A DNA stretch of 64,000 nucleotides. Source: JANJTY01 sp038257155 (GTDB lineage Bacteria; Pseudomonadota; Gammaproteobacteria; Xanthomonadales; Xanthomonadaceae). The stretch is taken from contig JBBSJP010000001.1 of the NCBI GenBank assembly GCA_038257155.1, positions 62,001 through 126,000 on the forward strand, read 5' to 3'. Of this stretch, positions 9,491 through 18,260 are shown one piece after another (position 1 is the stretch's first letter; every line of letters begins with the position of its first letter). The notes beneath the pieces were generated by a model, which searched no databases, was not told the DNA's origin, and worked only from the letters and a program-made list of their open reading frames with translations. The position numbers were made by a program, and so were the translations under genes.

Positions 9491-9746
9491 CCGGACCAAA
9501 GCGTCGTGATCATCTGAACGGGATCATGGTCAGAGCTGTGAACTTCAGTTCGATCGAGCCTGCGAGGCAATGCCCCAATAGCTACCCGCGCTTGGCGACA
9601 AGCTGACCGAACCACACTGGCGAAGGGCAGCCCTTTCGTAAGGGTCAACCTGCTGGTGCAGATTCAAAGCCGCAATGCTACTCATACACGAGGGGCGCCG
9701 TCCCCACTACCGCTTGGGCACGATGTATCGACAAGGAGAAGGGACC

Positions 9747-10316
9747 ATGACCAGTGTGGAAACGCGTGCACGTGAGCTGCGAGACCAGTACCAGTGCGGT
9801 GATATCGATGGGACTGAGTTTGGCGGCGGCTTGGTAGAACTCCTGGCCGAGCAGCTGGTTTGGATATCCGATCTTGAGTCTGGAAAGCCGATGGACTGGG
9901 GTCAAGGTACGGGCGATGTAGCCGCGCTTTGGAGGCTGGCAACGGACTTCGGCTACCTAGACGTTGCCTGGGAGGAGGTACGCGACGACGCACCGCTCCG
10001 GGGACTGTTCAACGCGGTCATGGCGCAGGAGGTTCGTGACGCGGCAAGCATGGGATCCCCGGTATCGCTACTCGCCGCACTGATGCAGTCGGTTGCCTTG
10101 ATTCGCACCAACGGTGTCGCCTTCCCGGATTACGGTGCGCCGATCACTCTGCCGAACAGTGATTGGTTGAGCGAGGACGCGTTCGAGTGGATTCGAAGGT
10201 GGGAGAGCGCGTCAAGCCAGAACCATCGTTCGTCAATGGACGCGAAGCAACTCAATGAGCCCCTGCGGTCCGAGGTAACCGGCTATTTGAAGGCCAATGG
10301 TCTGTGGCAACAGTAG
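9747..10316 (+). CDS. Hypothetical protein
   Basis: Unrecognised protein of 189 residues. The frame opens at 9675, but ATG 9747 is preceded by AAGGAGAAGGG at an ideal distance, so it is the likely start. The sequence is acidic, helical and soluble, with tryptophans spread through it (LVWISDLE, DWGQGTGDVAALWRL, AFEWIRRWE) and no signal peptide or membrane segment. It is the first gene after the recombinase operon and is separated from it by about 256 bases, so it is the first cargo gene. No function is proposed. Confidence 0.6.
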   Translation: MTSVETRARELRDQYQCGDIDGTEFGGGLVELLAEQLVWISDLESGKPMDWGQGTGDVAALWRLATDFGYLDVAWEEVRDDAPLRGLFNAVMAQEVRDAASMGSPVSLLAALMQSVALIRTNGVAFPDYGAPITLPNSDWLSEDAFEWIRRWESASSQNHRSSMDAKQLNEPLRSEVTGYLKANGLWQQ

Positions 10317-10410
10317 AGCTAGGTTGACGCTTGGTGTTTGGGGAGTTGAGAGCAGCCAGTCCGACCTCATACGCACTTGGTTCGCTGCTCATGATTGACG
10401 GGCTCAGTTC

Positions 10411-10424
10411 GGCCAGAAGCGGAC
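10411..10424 (-). repeat. Module-boundary motif, copy 1
   Basis: On the minus strand reads GTCCGCTTCTGGCC. Related copies at 13398, 15205 and 19009 all lie in gaps between cargo modules. Role unknown. Confidence 0.4.
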
Positions 10425-10542
10425 GCTGAGTGAAAAGCCGACTCTGCCCCCTGCATTTTATGCAATCCCGCTTTGGATTCGGCATCCTGATGGTGGCTTG
10501 AAGCAAATTTATGGGCTGAGACGGCGTTTCCAAGGCATGAAG

Positions 10543-13155
10543 CTAGTTGCCGAAGGAAGCGCTCAGCTTCGTCAGTGCCGCCAGGATCTGCTGAACGATG
10601 CCAATTTCGAAGTCTTCCCCATCCCCGTCATGCGTTCCCTTGTTCAGATACTTCCACGCCAGCGCGGCCTCAGGAACAGCCAGCAACTCCTGGAAGGCCT
10701 CCTTGCGTTGCGTCCAGGCCGCTGTTGCCAGCCGCCCCTGATCAACTCCGTTGTTGACGGCTCTGGACAGAACATCCACCAGGTTGCGCAGCTCGGGATC
10801 GCCATCAGGCCTGCGCAAAACCAACGATACGCGTCCTAGTGAATCGTCGGCATTGCAGAGTGCCTTCCAGACCCGGGTCGTCAGGTTCTCCAGTGCCTGC
10901 CGGCAGGACGCCAATGCCTGGCGCTGATCAGCTTCGTCTAGCCTCTCCTGGGCGCGGCGCAGATAGTGACGATCGCTGCCGTTCTTTACGATGGGCTGAT
11001 GGTCGCCGCCATGATGCTTGAGGATGTAGAGCTTCGAAGCTCCCTGCCTCAGGCCGTTTTGCACTTGGGTGATGAACTCCGGGCTATGGCAGGTAATCAA
11101 GATCTGTTTGCCATTGAGTCTGGCATCGCCAAACAACGTGTCGCGTATCCCTTTGCGATGGTCGTGGTCGATGGCATTAACGGCATCGTCGAACACAAGC
11201 AACGGCAAGCCAAGTTTGATGTTCTTGGCCAGCAGGATAGCCAGCCCCAGGCATCGCAGATGCCCCTCGCTCAATACGCGCAGCGCATCGTGCAATTGGT
11301 CTTGGCTTCCCACGAAGGCAACCCGGATCCGATCACCCCCACGAAGCGGAAGATCAAGCTTGGCCAGCTTGTCATGGTCGTGGTCGTCCACATTGAACAG
11401 GTTGTAGAGATCCTGGGCCGTCTCGTTCAAGTCTGCCAACAGACCTTCAGGCAGCCCGTCGCGATACCGTCTCAGACAGTCGAGGAAAGGCGCATATCCG
11501 TCTTGGATCCGCTTCTCGAAGGCCACGGCAGCCGCTTCTGCGGCCGCTTCTGCAATCAGCACCGCGTTGGCTTCATCGAAACCGTCGATCTTGGCCTGCG
11601 CTTCCACGACCTGCTGGTCATGCATCGAACGGCGAAGTCGAACTGCATCGACCTGTTCCTTGATCGCTTCCAGTGCCTGCTGCTCTTCCCTAAGTGGCGC
11701 ACGCCGCGCCTGCCTTGCACGAATGTCCGCGTCGCCTTCTTCAAGTGCGTGCACTTTCGCCAACAGCGCTTTCCAGCTGGCCTTGGTCAGCAAGCCTTCT
11801 GACCAAGCCTCGATGGGTTTTTCTTGTTCCAGCCACTGCACCAATGGCTCAAGTTCCCTATCATCCAGGGGCGCATAGGCGTGCGCTGCCGCAACCTTCC
11901 CATGCAACTGCGAGGACAGCTGACTGCATTCTTGGGTTAGACGCGTCTTCAATGCCTCAAGCGCTGCAAGATCTGCCAGGAGTTCAAGCCCGTCACGCGC
12001 GCGAACGAATGGATCCCGCACCACGCTGGCCAATGGCGTGTCGCAGGCAGGGCATTTGTCGGGAGTCTCTTCCGCTAGCGGCACCACCGCTCGATACAGC
12101 GCAAGGAACGAGACCTCGCCGGCCCGGGCATCCAGATTCGCCTGTGTCCTTGTCACCTCGGCATGTTTCTTCCGAATGCTCTTGCGCAGGTCCGAAAACG
12201 AGGCAACCGTCAGTCCTGATTGCGCTGGAATCTGCTCTTGCAGGGCGGCATTGACCTCTTGCAACCGTCCTTGCTGCCCGTCCATGCCAAGGCGGCGAAA
12301 AAGCAGCCCGTAGGTCAGTCCTTCTTCAAATCTATTGGCAAGCTGGGATTGTTCGACATCGAAGGCAACCTGCGTCTCGGCATTTCCATCGACTTTTTGC
12401 CGTGCTGCCTCAAGTGCCGTGCGCCTGAACGTCAGCGTGTCCTGCTTGGGGGAGCCCAGCCGCAGCTGGTTGTCTAGGGTGGTGGTGAAGTTGCCGACGA
12501 AGTTGTTGAAGCCATCCAGACCAAACAACGTGGCAATGAGGGCGCCGGCTTGCGCTGGCGTGCGTGCGGCCAAACGCGCGAAGCCCTCAATACGGTTCTT
12601 CTCCACGATGGCGAAACGCAGCAGCTCGGCATTGGACGCGACGGGGACATCATTGGCGCCGCCCGCTGCCAGAAGCTGCGGCGCGACATATCTGCCTTCG
12701 TGGATGTTGTTGAAATAGTGCTCGAGATCTTCGATGCGCTTTGCAGAAGCCTCTTCGACATAGCCCAGCAGTGCAAACTCCAGGGCCTCACACAGGCTGC
12801 TCTTGCCGCTGCCATTAGGCCCTTGGAAAAGGACGATGTTGTGCGATAGGTCGAATTCTTCTTCGCGCCGGAACCCACGGAATGGTCCGATTGTCAGCTT
12901 CTTCAACCGTGTCCAAGGGAGCTGGGTGACGGCCGCATCGGTCTGCGCTGGCTCAATCACGTCGGGCGCGTTATCCAGTTCCCGACGCAGCATGGGCGTC
13001 AGCACAGTCGCCCGCTGCCCCCCATTGTTTACGGTAGGGATCAGGGCATCTAGGTTGTCCTGGACGATCCGCGCGATCCGCTTCGCGTCAGCAGGCTCTT
13101 CCTTGGCCTCTAGCCACTGCAAGAATCGAAAATACTCGTCGTGCACCGCACCCAT
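10543..13155 (-). CDS. SMC/Rad50-like ATPase with zinc hook
   Basis: AAA/ABC-type ATPase of 870 residues, a probable anti-phage or DNA-repair protein. After an 80-residue helical extension comes FRGF and Walker A GPNGSGKSS (112-120). Coiled coils flank a CPAC zinc-hook motif at 368-371. The ABC signature LSEGHLR (628-634) and Walker B LLVFDD (652-657) follow, then the helical C-terminal region (about 700-870) containing LNKGTHDGDG. The hook makes it Rad50-like, yet no Mre11-like nuclease is adjacent. It lacks a recognisable RloC or PrrC anticodon-nuclease signature that I can point to, so I leave it unnamed. It appears to be a single-gene module, flanked by gaps of 226 and about 490 bases. 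Confidence 0.8.
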   Translation of the reverse strand: MGAVHDEYFRFLQWLEAKEEPADAKRIARIVQDNLDALIPTVNNGGQRATVLTPMLRRELDNAPDVIEPAQTDAAVTQLPWTRLKKLTIGPFRGFRREEEFDLSHNIVLFQGPNGSGKSSLCEALEFALLGYVEEASAKRIEDLEHYFNNIHEGRYVAPQLLAAGGANDVPVASNAELLRFAIVEKNRIEGFARLAARTPAQAGALIATLFGLDGFNNFVGNFTTTLDNQLRLGSPKQDTLTFRRTALEAARQKVDGNAETQVAFDVEQSQLANRFEEGLTYGLLFRRLGMDGQQGRLQEVNAALQEQIPAQSGLTVASFSDLRKSIRKKHAEVTRTQANLDARAGEVSFLALYRAVVPLAEETPDKCPACDTPLASVVRDPFVRARDGLELLADLAALEALKTRLTQECSQLSSQLHGKVAAAHAYAPLDDRELEPLVQWLEQEKPIEAWSEGLLTKASWKALLAKVHALEEGDADIRARQARRAPLREEQQALEAIKEQVDAVRLRRSMHDQQVVEAQAKIDGFDEANAVLIAEAAAEAAAVAFEKRIQDGYAPFLDCLRRYRDGLPEGLLADLNETAQDLYNLFNVDDHDHDKLAKLDLPLRGGDRIRVAFVGSQDQLHDALRVLSEGHLRCLGLAILLAKNIKLGLPLLVFDDAVNAIDHDHRKGIRDTLFGDARLNGKQILITCHSPEFITQVQNGLRQGASKLYILKHHGGDHQPIVKNGSDRHYLRRAQERLDEADQRQALASCRQALENLTTRVWKALCNADDSLGRVSLVLRRPDGDPELRNLVDVLSRAVNNGVDQGRLATAAWTQRKEAFQELLAVPEAALAWKYLNKGTHDGDGEDFEIGIVQQILAALTKLSASFGN

Positions 13156-13649
13156 CGCTGCCGCTCCGCTGCCCGGTAGTGTCCCAGCCCGGTACCGTTT
13201 TCACCGGCTAGCCGAGCCCTGTCCGACTACTGGCATCTAGCCCCCTGAAACGTCACCGTGCCTTGCTTGTCAGGAAAGCACTGGCCAACCGCCCTGCTTC
13301 CAATCCTATCCCGATCAGGCTGTCTATGTTTGCGACGCTCGAAGGTGCCAGGCCGCCCGTGTAATAGAAAACATGAAATACCGAACGATGAGGCATAGTC
13401 CGCTTCGGGTCGGACGCATTAAGCTGTGCTTGACCAACCTAAGGATCGCGGCGCGGCGGACGGGACTACGGCGCTCCAAAGGCTGGGGCGCGGAACTGAG
13501 CGCGGGTTAGAATTAAACGGAGAGTCTCGCAACTTGAACCTGTTGGCGCACTTTCAACTGGTAGATGTGCCCCTAAAGGTCCCGGCCCGCCGGCTCGGTA
13601 ACCAAGGCCAACGAAGGCGCAATGCAGCCAGTGCCTCGAGAGTGTCCGC
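13156..13649. other. Intergenic region between divergent cargo genes
   Basis: About 490 bases separating the minus-strand SMC-like gene from the plus-strand nuclease gene; presumably holds both promoters. It contains one boundary motif (13398-13413). A 75-codon plus-strand frame at 13426-13653 has arginine-rich, low-information sequence and looks non-coding. Confidence 0.4.
13398..13413 (+). repeat. Module-boundary motif, copy 2
   Basis: GTCCGCTTCGGGTCGG, matching 15205-15220 at 15 of 16 bases and the first 12 bases of the copy at 19009. Confidence 0.45.
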
Positions 13650-15086
13650 TTGATCAGCGAGCCGGAGTGGAAGCGTTACCAGCGAGCCACTGCCGACGTT
13701 TTCCGTCGGCTCGGCTGCAACGCGCAAGAGGACCTGCCGGTTGCGGGCGTGCGAGCGACGCACGCGATCGACGTCCACGCCACCTTTCTCCGCGCCGGCA
13801 TCCTTTGCACATGGATCATCGAGTGCAAGTTATGGAAGTCACGAGTGACCAAGGAAAAGGTGCTCGCCCTCAAGAGCATCCTCGAGGACGTTGGCGCGGA
13901 TCGCGGCATCATCATTAGCGAAATGGGCTTCCAGTCCGGGGCGCAGGATGCGGCCCGCGGGACGAACATCACCTTGGTGACCTCCTTGCAAGAGTTCGAG
14001 CGCACCGCGTTGGCGGCCACGTCCGAGGCCCCGCTGGCGCTGGTCAGCGCCTCCGATCCAATTCCGTTCTACCGGTTTCCACAGCACGCGCCGCACGAAC
14101 TGCTCCTGGTTGGAGACACTCTAATCACGGCCAACTGGCAAGACGGCAGCATTTCGCTGGTCGACCCGGCGAGAAAAGTCATTACGCGTACCTTCGAACT
14201 CGACAAGTACGAGGCGGTTTCGCCGCAGGACGGCGCCCGCGTGATTCGAACGCATCCGCCCGGCAACCTGGTACTCGCGGACGGCCGCCTCTTCCTTGGC
14301 CAGGTGTTCTCCGAGGTCGTGGTTGTCATTGATCTCGCTACTCAAGCGATCATCAAGCGCATCCCGGTGCCCGGTGGGGGCGAAGGCGAGATGGCGGTCT
14401 CGCCAGACCAGAAGGCGGTCTACTTCGCCAGCAACAAGACCAGCCACTTTTTCATTATCGACAGTGCCACCTACGCGTTCGAGGCGATGCCCTACCCACA
14501 GGGCGGACGCGGCTGTATGTCCTTACTGCGGCATCCAACCAAACCGCTGCTCTACATCGGCATATCGCGCGGTGGCCGCATCGCGGGGCGGACCTACCCA
14601 CATGCGAACAGCTACGTCGCGACGTACGACCTCGCGCGACGCGACTACATCAGCACGGCGCAATTGGCCGAGGTCACGAATGGCCAGACCGACGACGCGA
14701 CGCCGGCGTGCCTGACCTACGACGCCATCTACGAACGGGTGTACGTAGGCATGTTCCAGTCGCGTCGTGGCATCTGTGTCCTGGACCCGGACACGGGCGC
14801 GTGGCGCCGGGACGTGCGGTTTGAACGCACCTCAAAAAACACAACGCCGTTTCCCTGGGTGGACCCGCTGCGCCAAGCGATTACTGGCTCGCTGTTGCTC
14901 AGCGTGAACCGTCACAATCGCGAACTGGTCAGCTTGGATCGCGAATCCCTGGAGCCCAAGGCATCCGTCTATCTGGGCGAAGGACGCAATGGTCCTTGTG
15001 ATCTGATCGTGTGGCGGGACTTCGCGGTGGTCAGCAATCCCGCGCTACAGGGATTGCACTTCGTTCCGCTCAGCATGCTGGCCTGA
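13650..15086 (+). CDS. Mrr-type restriction endonuclease fused to a beta-propeller
   Basis: Protein of 478 residues with an unusual two-part design. Residues 1-120 form an Mrr_cat/PD-(D/E)xK nuclease: Asp41 in HAIDVHATF, then IIECK (Glu58, Lys60), then GADRGIIISEMGFQSGA, the pattern that closes this fold. Residues about 135-470 are a YVTN/WD-like propeller with repeated blades (TLITANWQDGSISLVDP, MAVSPDQKAVYFAS, PLLYIGISRGGR, RGICVLDPDTGAWRRD). The start is TTG at 13650, because no in-frame ATG lies upstream of the nuclease. Mrr domains in restriction act on modified or foreign DNA; the propeller may sense a ligand, protein or nucleic acid. It stands alone with gaps on both sides. The domains are clear; the function of the fusion is inferred. 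Confidence 0.8.
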   Translation: MISEPEWKRYQRATADVFRRLGCNAQEDLPVAGVRATHAIDVHATFLRAGILCTWIIECKLWKSRVTKEKVLALKSILEDVGADRGIIISEMGFQSGAQDAARGTNITLVTSLQEFERTALAATSEAPLALVSASDPIPFYRFPQHAPHELLLVGDTLITANWQDGSISLVDPARKVITRTFELDKYEAVSPQDGARVIRTHPPGNLVLADGRLFLGQVFSEVVVVIDLATQAIIKRIPVPGGGEGEMAVSPDQKAVYFASNKTSHFFIIDSATYAFEAMPYPQGGRGCMSLLRHPTKPLLYIGISRGGRIAGRTYPHANSYVATYDLARRDYISTAQLAEVTNGQTDDATPACLTYDAIYERVYVGMFQSRRGICVLDPDTGAWRRDVRFERTSKNTTPFPWVDPLRQAITGSLLLSVNRHNRELVSLDRESLEPKASVYLGEGRNGPCDLIVWRDFAVVSNPALQGLHFVPLSMLA

Positions 15087-15630
15087 ATCTCGGTACTTGC
15101 GCAGCATGCCCGGGGTGCGAATTGCCTGAACTTAGATGGATCGCTGCAAACCTACGTGGGCCCAGAAGTTCTGCAGGATGCTTGTCGGTGTCAGCCCTCT
15201 CTCCGTCCGCTTTGGGTCGGTCACCGCCCGTCAGTAGCGCTCCGAGCCGTCCGAGATCCGCAACCGCCGCCTGACTGACGCGATGCGGCCAAGAGCGGTC
15301 AAACGAGAGCGTCCCGAGTTGCTGGTAACAGTACCAGTGCAGCGCCCGGTCCTTGCCTGCTGCGAAAGGCCCTACCCCAATGCGCCTCCCGGCGACGCTA
15401 CCTCGCAATGCGGTTCGGCGATGAAATTGGGATACGTGATGAACTGCTGAATGGATCAGGAGACGGCAGTTGCATGTAAGGCTGCAGCATCCAGCACAAA
15501 CGACTGAAGTGCCAGCAGTTCGCCGGTATTCCCCAAGCTATTTAACCGCACCCAAACAACCCGAGGCCTTACACCCGCCTTGAGATGCGAAGTTCGCTAT
15601 CATGAGGATGCCGCACGCGAGGATCCAGCA
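15087..15630. other. Intergenic region with no supported gene
   Basis: About 540 bases between the nuclease-propeller gene and the VbhA-Fic pair. Frames here have biased, uninformative composition. It contains the boundary motif at 15205-15220, and the end nearest 15631 presumably holds the toxin-antitoxin promoter. Confidence 0.4.
15205..15220 (+). repeat. Module-boundary motif, copy 3
   Basis: GTCCGCTTTGGGTCGG; one base different from the copy at 13398. Confidence 0.45.
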
Positions 15631-15834
15631 ATGACCGCTACAGACCAACAGGAAGCGTTTCGCGAAGCTGAGGCCAGCTTGCGTCTGGAAGACCTGGATC
15701 CGAGCGGCAGCGAGCCCTACGAGTCGCTGAAGGCTCAGGTGATTGCAGGCAAACTGAGCATCGAACAAGCCGAGGCGGCGACGCTCGCGCACTTTCAGAA
15801 CTTGGCCGCGCACTTCACCGCCCGTGCGTCCTGA
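15631..15834 (+). CDS. VbhA-like antitoxin of a Fic toxin
   Basis: Antitoxin of 67 residues that blocks AMP transfer by its Fic partner. The segment EASLRLEDLDP matches the VbhA inhibitory motif (S/T)xxxE(G/N), here SLRLED with Asp in the last position; the inhibitory glutamate points into the Fic active site. The second half, SLKAQVIAGKLSIEQAEAATLAHF, is the typical antitoxin VbhA tail. ATG 15631 is chosen over the upstream extension because it gives the family's usual length. The stop overlaps the toxin start (TGATG), indicating coupling. Antitoxin-first order fits an autoregulated pair. Confidence 0.85.
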   Translation: MTATDQQEAFREAEASLRLEDLDPSGSEPYESLKAQVIAGKLSIEQAEAATLAHFQNLAAHFTARAS

Positions 15835-16469
15835 TGGCCCGGGTCCAACAGGATCCTGACTGCTACCCCGGCACCGACATTCTCGAAAACCTCGCAGGGC
15901 TTCGTGATCAAGCGAAGCTGGACATGTTCGAGGCGCAGATGGTCGCGTTCCGTCTAGCACTGCTGGCTCGCAGCCCGATCACTGGCGTCTTTGATGAATC
16001 GCGCCTGCGAACAACGCATCGTCTGCTGTTTGGCGGGGTGTATCGCTGGGCGGGAGAGTTTCGCCGCCTGCCTGGGCTGATGACCAAACGCCGCGAGAGC
16101 GGCGCAATCATCATCTATGGGGAGTCGGTGAACATCACCCGCGAGCTTGCGAGGGTTTTCCGCGCACTTACCAAGGAGCACGAGTTAACGGGATTGGGTG
16201 TGGGTGAATTCGCGCAACGGGCCGCTTACTTCTACAGCGAGATCGATGCCATCCATCCGTTCCGGGACGGCAACAGCCGTACGCTGCGGCAGTTCTTAAA
16301 AGACCTTGCAAAGCGCGCGGGGCATCGCTTCGACTGGTCCGCGATCGCCGCCGATGGCGCCGCGCGAGATCGCCTCTGCGCGGCACGCGATACCGCAGTA
16401 CTGCAAGGCGACACAATCGACCTTGCTGAGATCTTTGGCCAAGCACTCTCGGGGATCGATCCGGCTTAA
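15834..16469 (+). CDS. Fic-domain toxin (VbhT/FicT-like AMP transferase)
   Basis: Protein of 211 residues that most likely adds AMP to a cellular target such as DNA gyrase or topoisomerase IV, the known targets of FicT toxins. The active-site motif is HPFRDGNSRTLR, with catalytic His141. Its Asp and Asn-Ser positions fit HPFx(D/E)GN(G/S)R. A flap region ahead of it (RRESGAIIIYGESVNI) would hold the substrate backbone. The gene overlaps the antitoxin gene by four bases. The motif is intact, so the toxin should be active if expressed alone. The downstream gap 16470-16644 contains no gene. Confidence 0.9.
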   Translation: MARVQQDPDCYPGTDILENLAGLRDQAKLDMFEAQMVAFRLALLARSPITGVFDESRLRTTHRLLFGGVYRWAGEFRRLPGLMTKRRESGAIIIYGESVNITRELARVFRALTKEHELTGLGVGEFAQRAAYFYSEIDAIHPFRDGNSRTLRQFLKDLAKRAGHRFDWSAIAADGAARDRLCAARDTAVLQGDTIDLAEIFGQALSGIDPA

Positions 16470-16644
16470 ACCCGATAGCCGGGCCCTTAACAGTCAGGAA
16501 CAACCAGTGTGCCCTGTCAGACCGTTCAATCCCGAGACGAACGGCCGAAATGGGTCGATAGCGACCGGTCAGCTGCACGGCCGACCTGGTCATTTGCTTT
16601 TTGGAAATGGGCAAGTCGCTGGCTGTTTGATCCACAATGCGGCC

Positions 16645-17148
16645 TCAGCTGCCGGGTGGGCGCCCTTTTTGCCGCTCCATCGCCTCGATCCGCTCGTTCG
16701 ACTCAGCCACCTTGGCCAGCGCATCGTCGATCGCGGAGCTCGCGTTAGCGGTGCTCGTGCGGATCTGCGTAAGCAGGCTGTCAAAGGGTGCCGGCACAAG
16801 GGAAGCAACAATCCGCCCGCGGGCGGTCACAGCGACGTGCTCACCGCGCCGAAGTATTGACGTCAGCTCTCGTCGCAAGCGGCTGGCCGGCAGCGCACGG
16901 AGAGAACCCAGCGCCTCCGCATCGACGGCACTCTGCAGCGACTCGTCGTCGGTGAAGCGCGGATCCGGCCGGACATGCCCGAGGACGCCCTTGCTGGCGC
17001 CGGCGACCTTGGCCGGGATCGGGACGCGGTGAACCCGGCCGATGTTGCCGGCCTTGATCTGCCGGACCGATTCGAGCAGTTCCTGGCCAATGTCACGCTT
17101 GGCATCGCGAAGTCTGAGCCAGCGTTCGGAGCGCGGTTTGCGGGGCAT
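16645..17148 (-). CDS. Chimeric antitoxin-like protein (HigA-type start, Phd-like core)
   Basis: Protein of 167 residues built from pieces of different antitoxin families. Residues about 18-45 (GQELLESVRQIKAGNIGRV) look like the N-terminus of HigA-type regulators. Residues about 84-118 (LPASRLRRELTSILRRGE, then VAVTARGRIVASLVP) match a Phd/YefM DNA-binding fold. The tail SSAIDDALAKVAESNERIEAMER is coiled and resembles the tail of the protein at 19885-20184. No toxin gene lies next to it on the same strand, so it is an orphan or part of a decayed locus. It is transcribed away from the pair starting at 17183, with only 34 bases between starts. Confidence 0.6.
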   Translation of the reverse strand: MPRKPRSERWLRLRDAKRDIGQELLESVRQIKAGNIGRVHRVPIPAKVAGASKGVLGHVRPDPRFTDDESLQSAVDAEALGSLRALPASRLRRELTSILRRGEHVAVTARGRIVASLVPAPFDSLLTQIRTSTANASSAIDDALAKVAESNERIEAMERQKGRPPGS

Positions 17149-17182
17149 ATACTGAAAGCCTGTGGCAGGAGGATGACCCGAG

Positions 17183-17383
17183 ATGGCCGGTCCAGAGCGC
17201 GACTACACAGCAGAACTAGAGCATCTGCAAAGGGTACTCCTGGACAAGGAGGCCCGCAGGGAGAGGAACCGCAACCTGCCTTGGCACAAGAAGGTTGCCA
17301 CGATCGAGCGAGTCCGAGATACGTGCCGGATCGCTCGTCAGTCCATGCGCATGCATCGCCGGGCACGCGACGGGACAACATGA
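17183..17383 (+). CDS. Small hypothetical protein, possible toxin-antitoxin partner
   Basis: Protein of 66 residues, basic and helical, with NLPWHKKVATIERVRD as its most characteristic stretch. AGGAGG lies about 12 bases upstream of ATG 17183, a strong ribosome site. Its stop overlaps the next start as ATGA, so the two genes are coupled. The pairing with an antitoxin-like gene suggests a two-gene addiction module, but I cannot assign it to a toxin family. Confidence 0.55.
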   Translation: MAGPERDYTAELEHLQRVLLDKEARRERNRNLPWHKKVATIERVRDTCRIARQSMRMHRRARDGTT

Positions 17384-17607
17384 ACGATTCGAAGCAGCGT
17401 AGTAAGCCGACCGAACTCGGCTGTTCGCACATCACGCCCGCCGACGGAAACGTATTCCTCGACCTCGGTTTACCGCCCGAAGAAGCCGCGCGGCTCGAAG
17501 CCGCCTCCCGGAAGGCCACCGAGGATCGGCGCCCCTTTGTCGAGGTGCTGGCGTCGATGCCGAACGTCGGGGAGGACTCCGACTTCGCCCGGATCCAGGA
17601 CGAGTGA
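17380..17607 (+). CDS. HigA-like/Phd-tail chimeric antitoxin fragment
   Basis: Protein of 75 residues. Its first half (HITPADGNVFLDLGLPPEEAA) is the N-terminal part of XRE/HigA2-type antitoxins, but the helix-turn-helix that should follow is missing. Instead it continues into EVLASMPNVGEDSDFARI, a tail seen at the C-terminus of Phd/MazE-type antitoxins. The join suggests recombination between antitoxin genes or a truncated domain. It overlaps the preceding 66-codon gene. Whether it still neutralises a toxin is unknown. Confidence 0.55.
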   Translation: MNDSKQRSKPTELGCSHITPADGNVFLDLGLPPEEAARLEAASRKATEDRRPFVEVLASMPNVGEDSDFARIQDE

Positions 17608-17931
17608 ACGCGAATGAAATAGCCATCTTCGAAACCGAGCACGAGGGATGCGTTTCTCACCATCAGAGAACGCGCCGCCCGTGAACCAGCATTCGCGGAA
17701 GCCCTGCTCGAGGAAGCTGTGCTCTTGAGCACCGACGAGCCCGAAATTGCTCGCTCGCTCGTTGCGCACGTCGGCTCGCTTACCCCTTCGACCGCGTTGC
17801 TGAACAAGATGATAGGTGAGAATCCTGGCTGCCGGATGTTGACACCCATCGAGCTCGACTTGCTGCGGAAGAGCAAAAAGGAAGTCGGCGAGCGGATCCG
17901 AGCTCGGCGCGCAGCACAGGATCCGAAATGA
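17604..17931 (+). pseudogene. Frameshifted antitoxin-like gene
   Basis: A GTG at 17604 opens a frame reading NEIAIFETEHEG that soon stops, while a second frame continues the same protein from about 17644: RDAFLTIRERAAREPAFAEAL, then NPGCRMLTPIELDLL to a stop at 17931. The TIRERA...DPAF-like start is typical of HigA-type addiction-module regulators. One frameshift near 17641-17650 would join the two parts. The intact 3' frame alone has a possible GTG start at 17719 (70 residues). I read this as a decayed gene; a sequencing error is the alternative. Confidence 0.5.
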
Positions 17932-18087
17932 TTTCAGCCATCGCGTCGGGCTGAACGAATGGCGTTGGCTACAGACAGTTAGTAGTGCGCCTGTGCGGCC
18001 TTGAACTTTGCATTGCGGGGCGGCGGATTGTCGAGCAAATCAATCAGCCAGAGCGAGCCTTTCCGGGTGAGGACAATCAGACCAGGT

Positions 18088-18258
18088 ATGCGTCGCTTTG
18101 ATGTGTGCACGAGCAAGTCCCTCGGTGATGTGTCGGGCGACGACCTGACTGTCGGCAAGCTGTACGAGGTAGTAGCCGAAGTGCGCGGAATGCTCCGCGT
18201 GGTCGACGATTCGGGCGACGACTACCTGTACCCGGTTGCCGGTTTCGCGGAAGCGTAG
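18088..18258 (+). CDS. Small SH3-like hypothetical protein
   Basis: Protein of 56 residues from ATG 18088 (the frame is open from 18001, but the upstream part looks non-coding). The stretch TVGKLYEVVAEVRGMLRVVDDSG followed by YLYPVAGF resembles short beta-barrel proteins often annotated as hypothetical in Proteobacteria. Its stop lies three bases from the end of the convergent Phd-like gene. No function assigned. Confidence 0.45.
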   Translation: MRRFDVCTSKSLGDVSGDDLTVGKLYEVVAEVRGMLRVVDDSGDDYLYPVAGFAEA

Positions 18259-18260
18259 CG

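Noticed and set aside
13426..13653. Plus-strand frame of 75 codons before the Mrr-propeller gene
   Set aside because: No ribosome site and low-information, arginine-rich sequence; better read as promoter region.
16863..17876. Minus-strand frame of 337 codons across the antitoxin patch
   Set aside because: Serine/arginine-rich composition with no motif. Plus- and minus-strand antitoxin domains in other frames explain the region.
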